Below, piece after piece: positions 12,546-13,453 of a stretch of DNA of 13,453 nt; the first letter of the stretch is position 1, and each line of letters begins with the position of its first letter. The notes under the pieces were generated by a model. That model did not search any database. It saw only the letters and a list, made by a program, of their open reading frames with translations, and was not told the origin of the DNA. The position numbers were made by a program, and so were the translations under genes. The stretch is from an uncultured Porphyromonadaceae bacterium (GTDB lineage Bacteria > Bacteroidota > Bacteroidia > Bacteroidales > Muribaculaceae): NCBI GenBank assembly GCA_900549445.1, contig UROS01000053.1:1-13453 (forward strand), read 5' to 3'.

Positions 12546-13414
12546 ATGAAAACCGACGAAACAAAACGACTTTTTCTGCTCGACGCCTATGCGCTGATTT
12601 ACCGTGCATACTATGCCCTCATCCGCAGTCCCCGGGTGACTTCGAAGGGCATGAATACTTCCGCAATCTTCGGATTCTGCAACACTTTGCGCGAGGTGCT
12701 CGAGAAAGAGAATCCCACGCATATTGCTGTCTGCTTCGACCCGCCCCACGGCCGTACGTTCCGCCACGAGTTGTATCCGGACTACAAGGCCAACCGCGAC
12801 AAGCAGCCGGAAGACATAACCATCGCCATTCCCTACATACGCCGGGTGCTCGACGCTCTCAGTATTCCGGCTGTTGAAATCGAAGGATATGAGGCCGACG
12901 ACGTAATCGGCACTCTTTCGCGAAAGGCTGCCGCCGAGGGGTATACAGTATATATGATGACCCCCGACAAGGACTACGGACAGCTCGTCGGCGACAACGT
13001 GCTGATGTATCGTCCGTCGCTCCGCGGCGAGGGGTTCGAAATCCGCGATTCCGCGAGGGTGTGTGAGAAATACGGCATTTCGTCGCCGCGTCAGGTCATC
13101 GACCTGCTCGCCCTCGAGGGGGACGCTTCCGACAATATTCCCGGCTGTCCGGGAGTGGGTGAAAAAACTGCCCGGAAACTTATCGAAGACTGGGGAAGCG
13201 TTGAAAACCTCATTGCAAACGTTTCGGAACTGAAGGGAGCGCTCCGCAAGAAGGTTGAGGAGAACGCAGACAAAATCATGATGTCGAAAGACCTTGCTAC
13301 AATCCGCACCGACGTGCCGGTCGACATCGACGTAGATTCGCTCGTAAGAAAGCCTGTCAACGTGGAGAAACTCGTGGAGGTGTATCGCGAACTCGAATTC
13401 AAGAGTTTCATAAC
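12546..13414 (+). CDS. polA: DNA polymerase I, N-terminal part (5'-3' exonuclease domain), truncated by contig end
   Basis: About 289 codons from ATG 12546 with no stop before adapter begins at 13415, so the gene is 3'-truncated (full polA is about 900 codons). DNA polymerase I removes RNA primers and fills gaps in lagging-strand synthesis and repair. What is present is the FEN-like 5' nuclease domain: LFLLDAYALIYRAYYAL near the N-terminus (metal-binding Asp13), AVCFDPPHGRTFRHELYPDYKANR with the Arg/Lys cluster that contacts DNA, EGYEADDVIGTL with the acidic metal ligands, TPDKDYGQLV, and LEGDASDNIPGCPGVGEKTA, the helix-hairpin-helix region with further Asp ligands. All key residues are intact. 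The gene is divergent from tRNA-Leu. The start is fixed by the match of MKTDETKRLFLLDA to the family start and by the promoter placed immediately before it. Confidence 0.95.
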
Positions 13415-13453
13415 CTGTCTCTTATACACATCTCCGAGCCCACGAGACTCGAC
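13415..13453. other. Nextera mosaic end plus read-2 adapter (not genomic)
   Basis: CTGTCTCTTATACACATCT (13415-13433) is the reverse complement of the first 19 bases of the window, followed by CCGAGCCCACGAGAC (13434-13448), the Nextera i7-side adapter, and five bases (TCGAC) that are probably the start of an index. It interrupts polA and keeps its frame open artificially. Confidence 0.98.

Noticed and set aside
12353..12877. 174-codon plus-strand frame spanning tRNA-Leu and the start of polA
   Set aside because: It crosses the tRNA, the divergent promoters and the well-conserved polA frame in another phase.

Overview
The window looks like a metagenomic or isolate contig from the Bacteroidales, possibly Muribaculaceae (the family is a guess from gene content and a GC content that looks moderately high by eye). 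The evidence is the Mfa-type (type V) fimbrial genes, several Bacteroidales-type lipoproteins, a Bacteroidetes-style topoisomerase IV A subunit, and promoters of the Bacteroidetes form TTTG-N20-TAnnTTTG. Both ends are sequencing adapter, not genome: bases 1-19 are the Tn5/Nextera mosaic end, and 13415-13453 are the complementary mosaic end plus Nextera read-2 adapter and a few index bases. The biological insert is therefore 20-13414.

Layout, left to right. 20-3380 (minus strand) is a fimbrial locus: mfa1-like major subunit, mfa2/fimB-like anchor, and the first 59 bases of a third gene that begins with a lipoprotein-type signal peptide and is cut by the contig end. A promoter about 250 bases upstream gives mfa1 a long, hairpin-rich leader. 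A GC-rich hairpin and a nested inverted repeat lie between mfa1 and mfa2. 3581-3671 is a second nested inverted repeat of the same design. 3727-8389 (minus) is a likely operon: topoisomerase IV subunit A, a DUF3316-type envelope protein and an S41-family peptidase lipoprotein, driven by a consensus promoter at 8415-8446. 8489-9856 (minus) is a secreted zinc metalloprotease lipoprotein with its own promoter. 9857-10166 is a repeat-rich spacer. 10167-12053 (minus) is a CbxX/CfxQ-type AAA+ ATPase with an unfamiliar 340-residue N-terminal half. 12121-12300 appears to hold an unannotated structured RNA on the minus strand, possibly 6S RNA, ending in an intrinsic-terminator-like hairpin. 12381-12462 is tRNA-Leu(UAG). 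From 12546 rightward is the 5' part of polA (DNA polymerase I), divergent from the tRNA.

No defence island, prophage, integrase, CRISPR array or insertion sequence is visible. The most notable non-coding signals are two families of paired, REP-like palindromes (REPIN-like) with a third and fourth relic in the 9.9-10.1 kb spacer, the candidate structured RNA, the matching triloop hairpins in the two fimbrial leaders, and tightly packed divergent promoters, one of which should give a nearly leaderless polA mRNA. I do not see a clear new multi-gene system; the AAA+ protein is the least explained gene.
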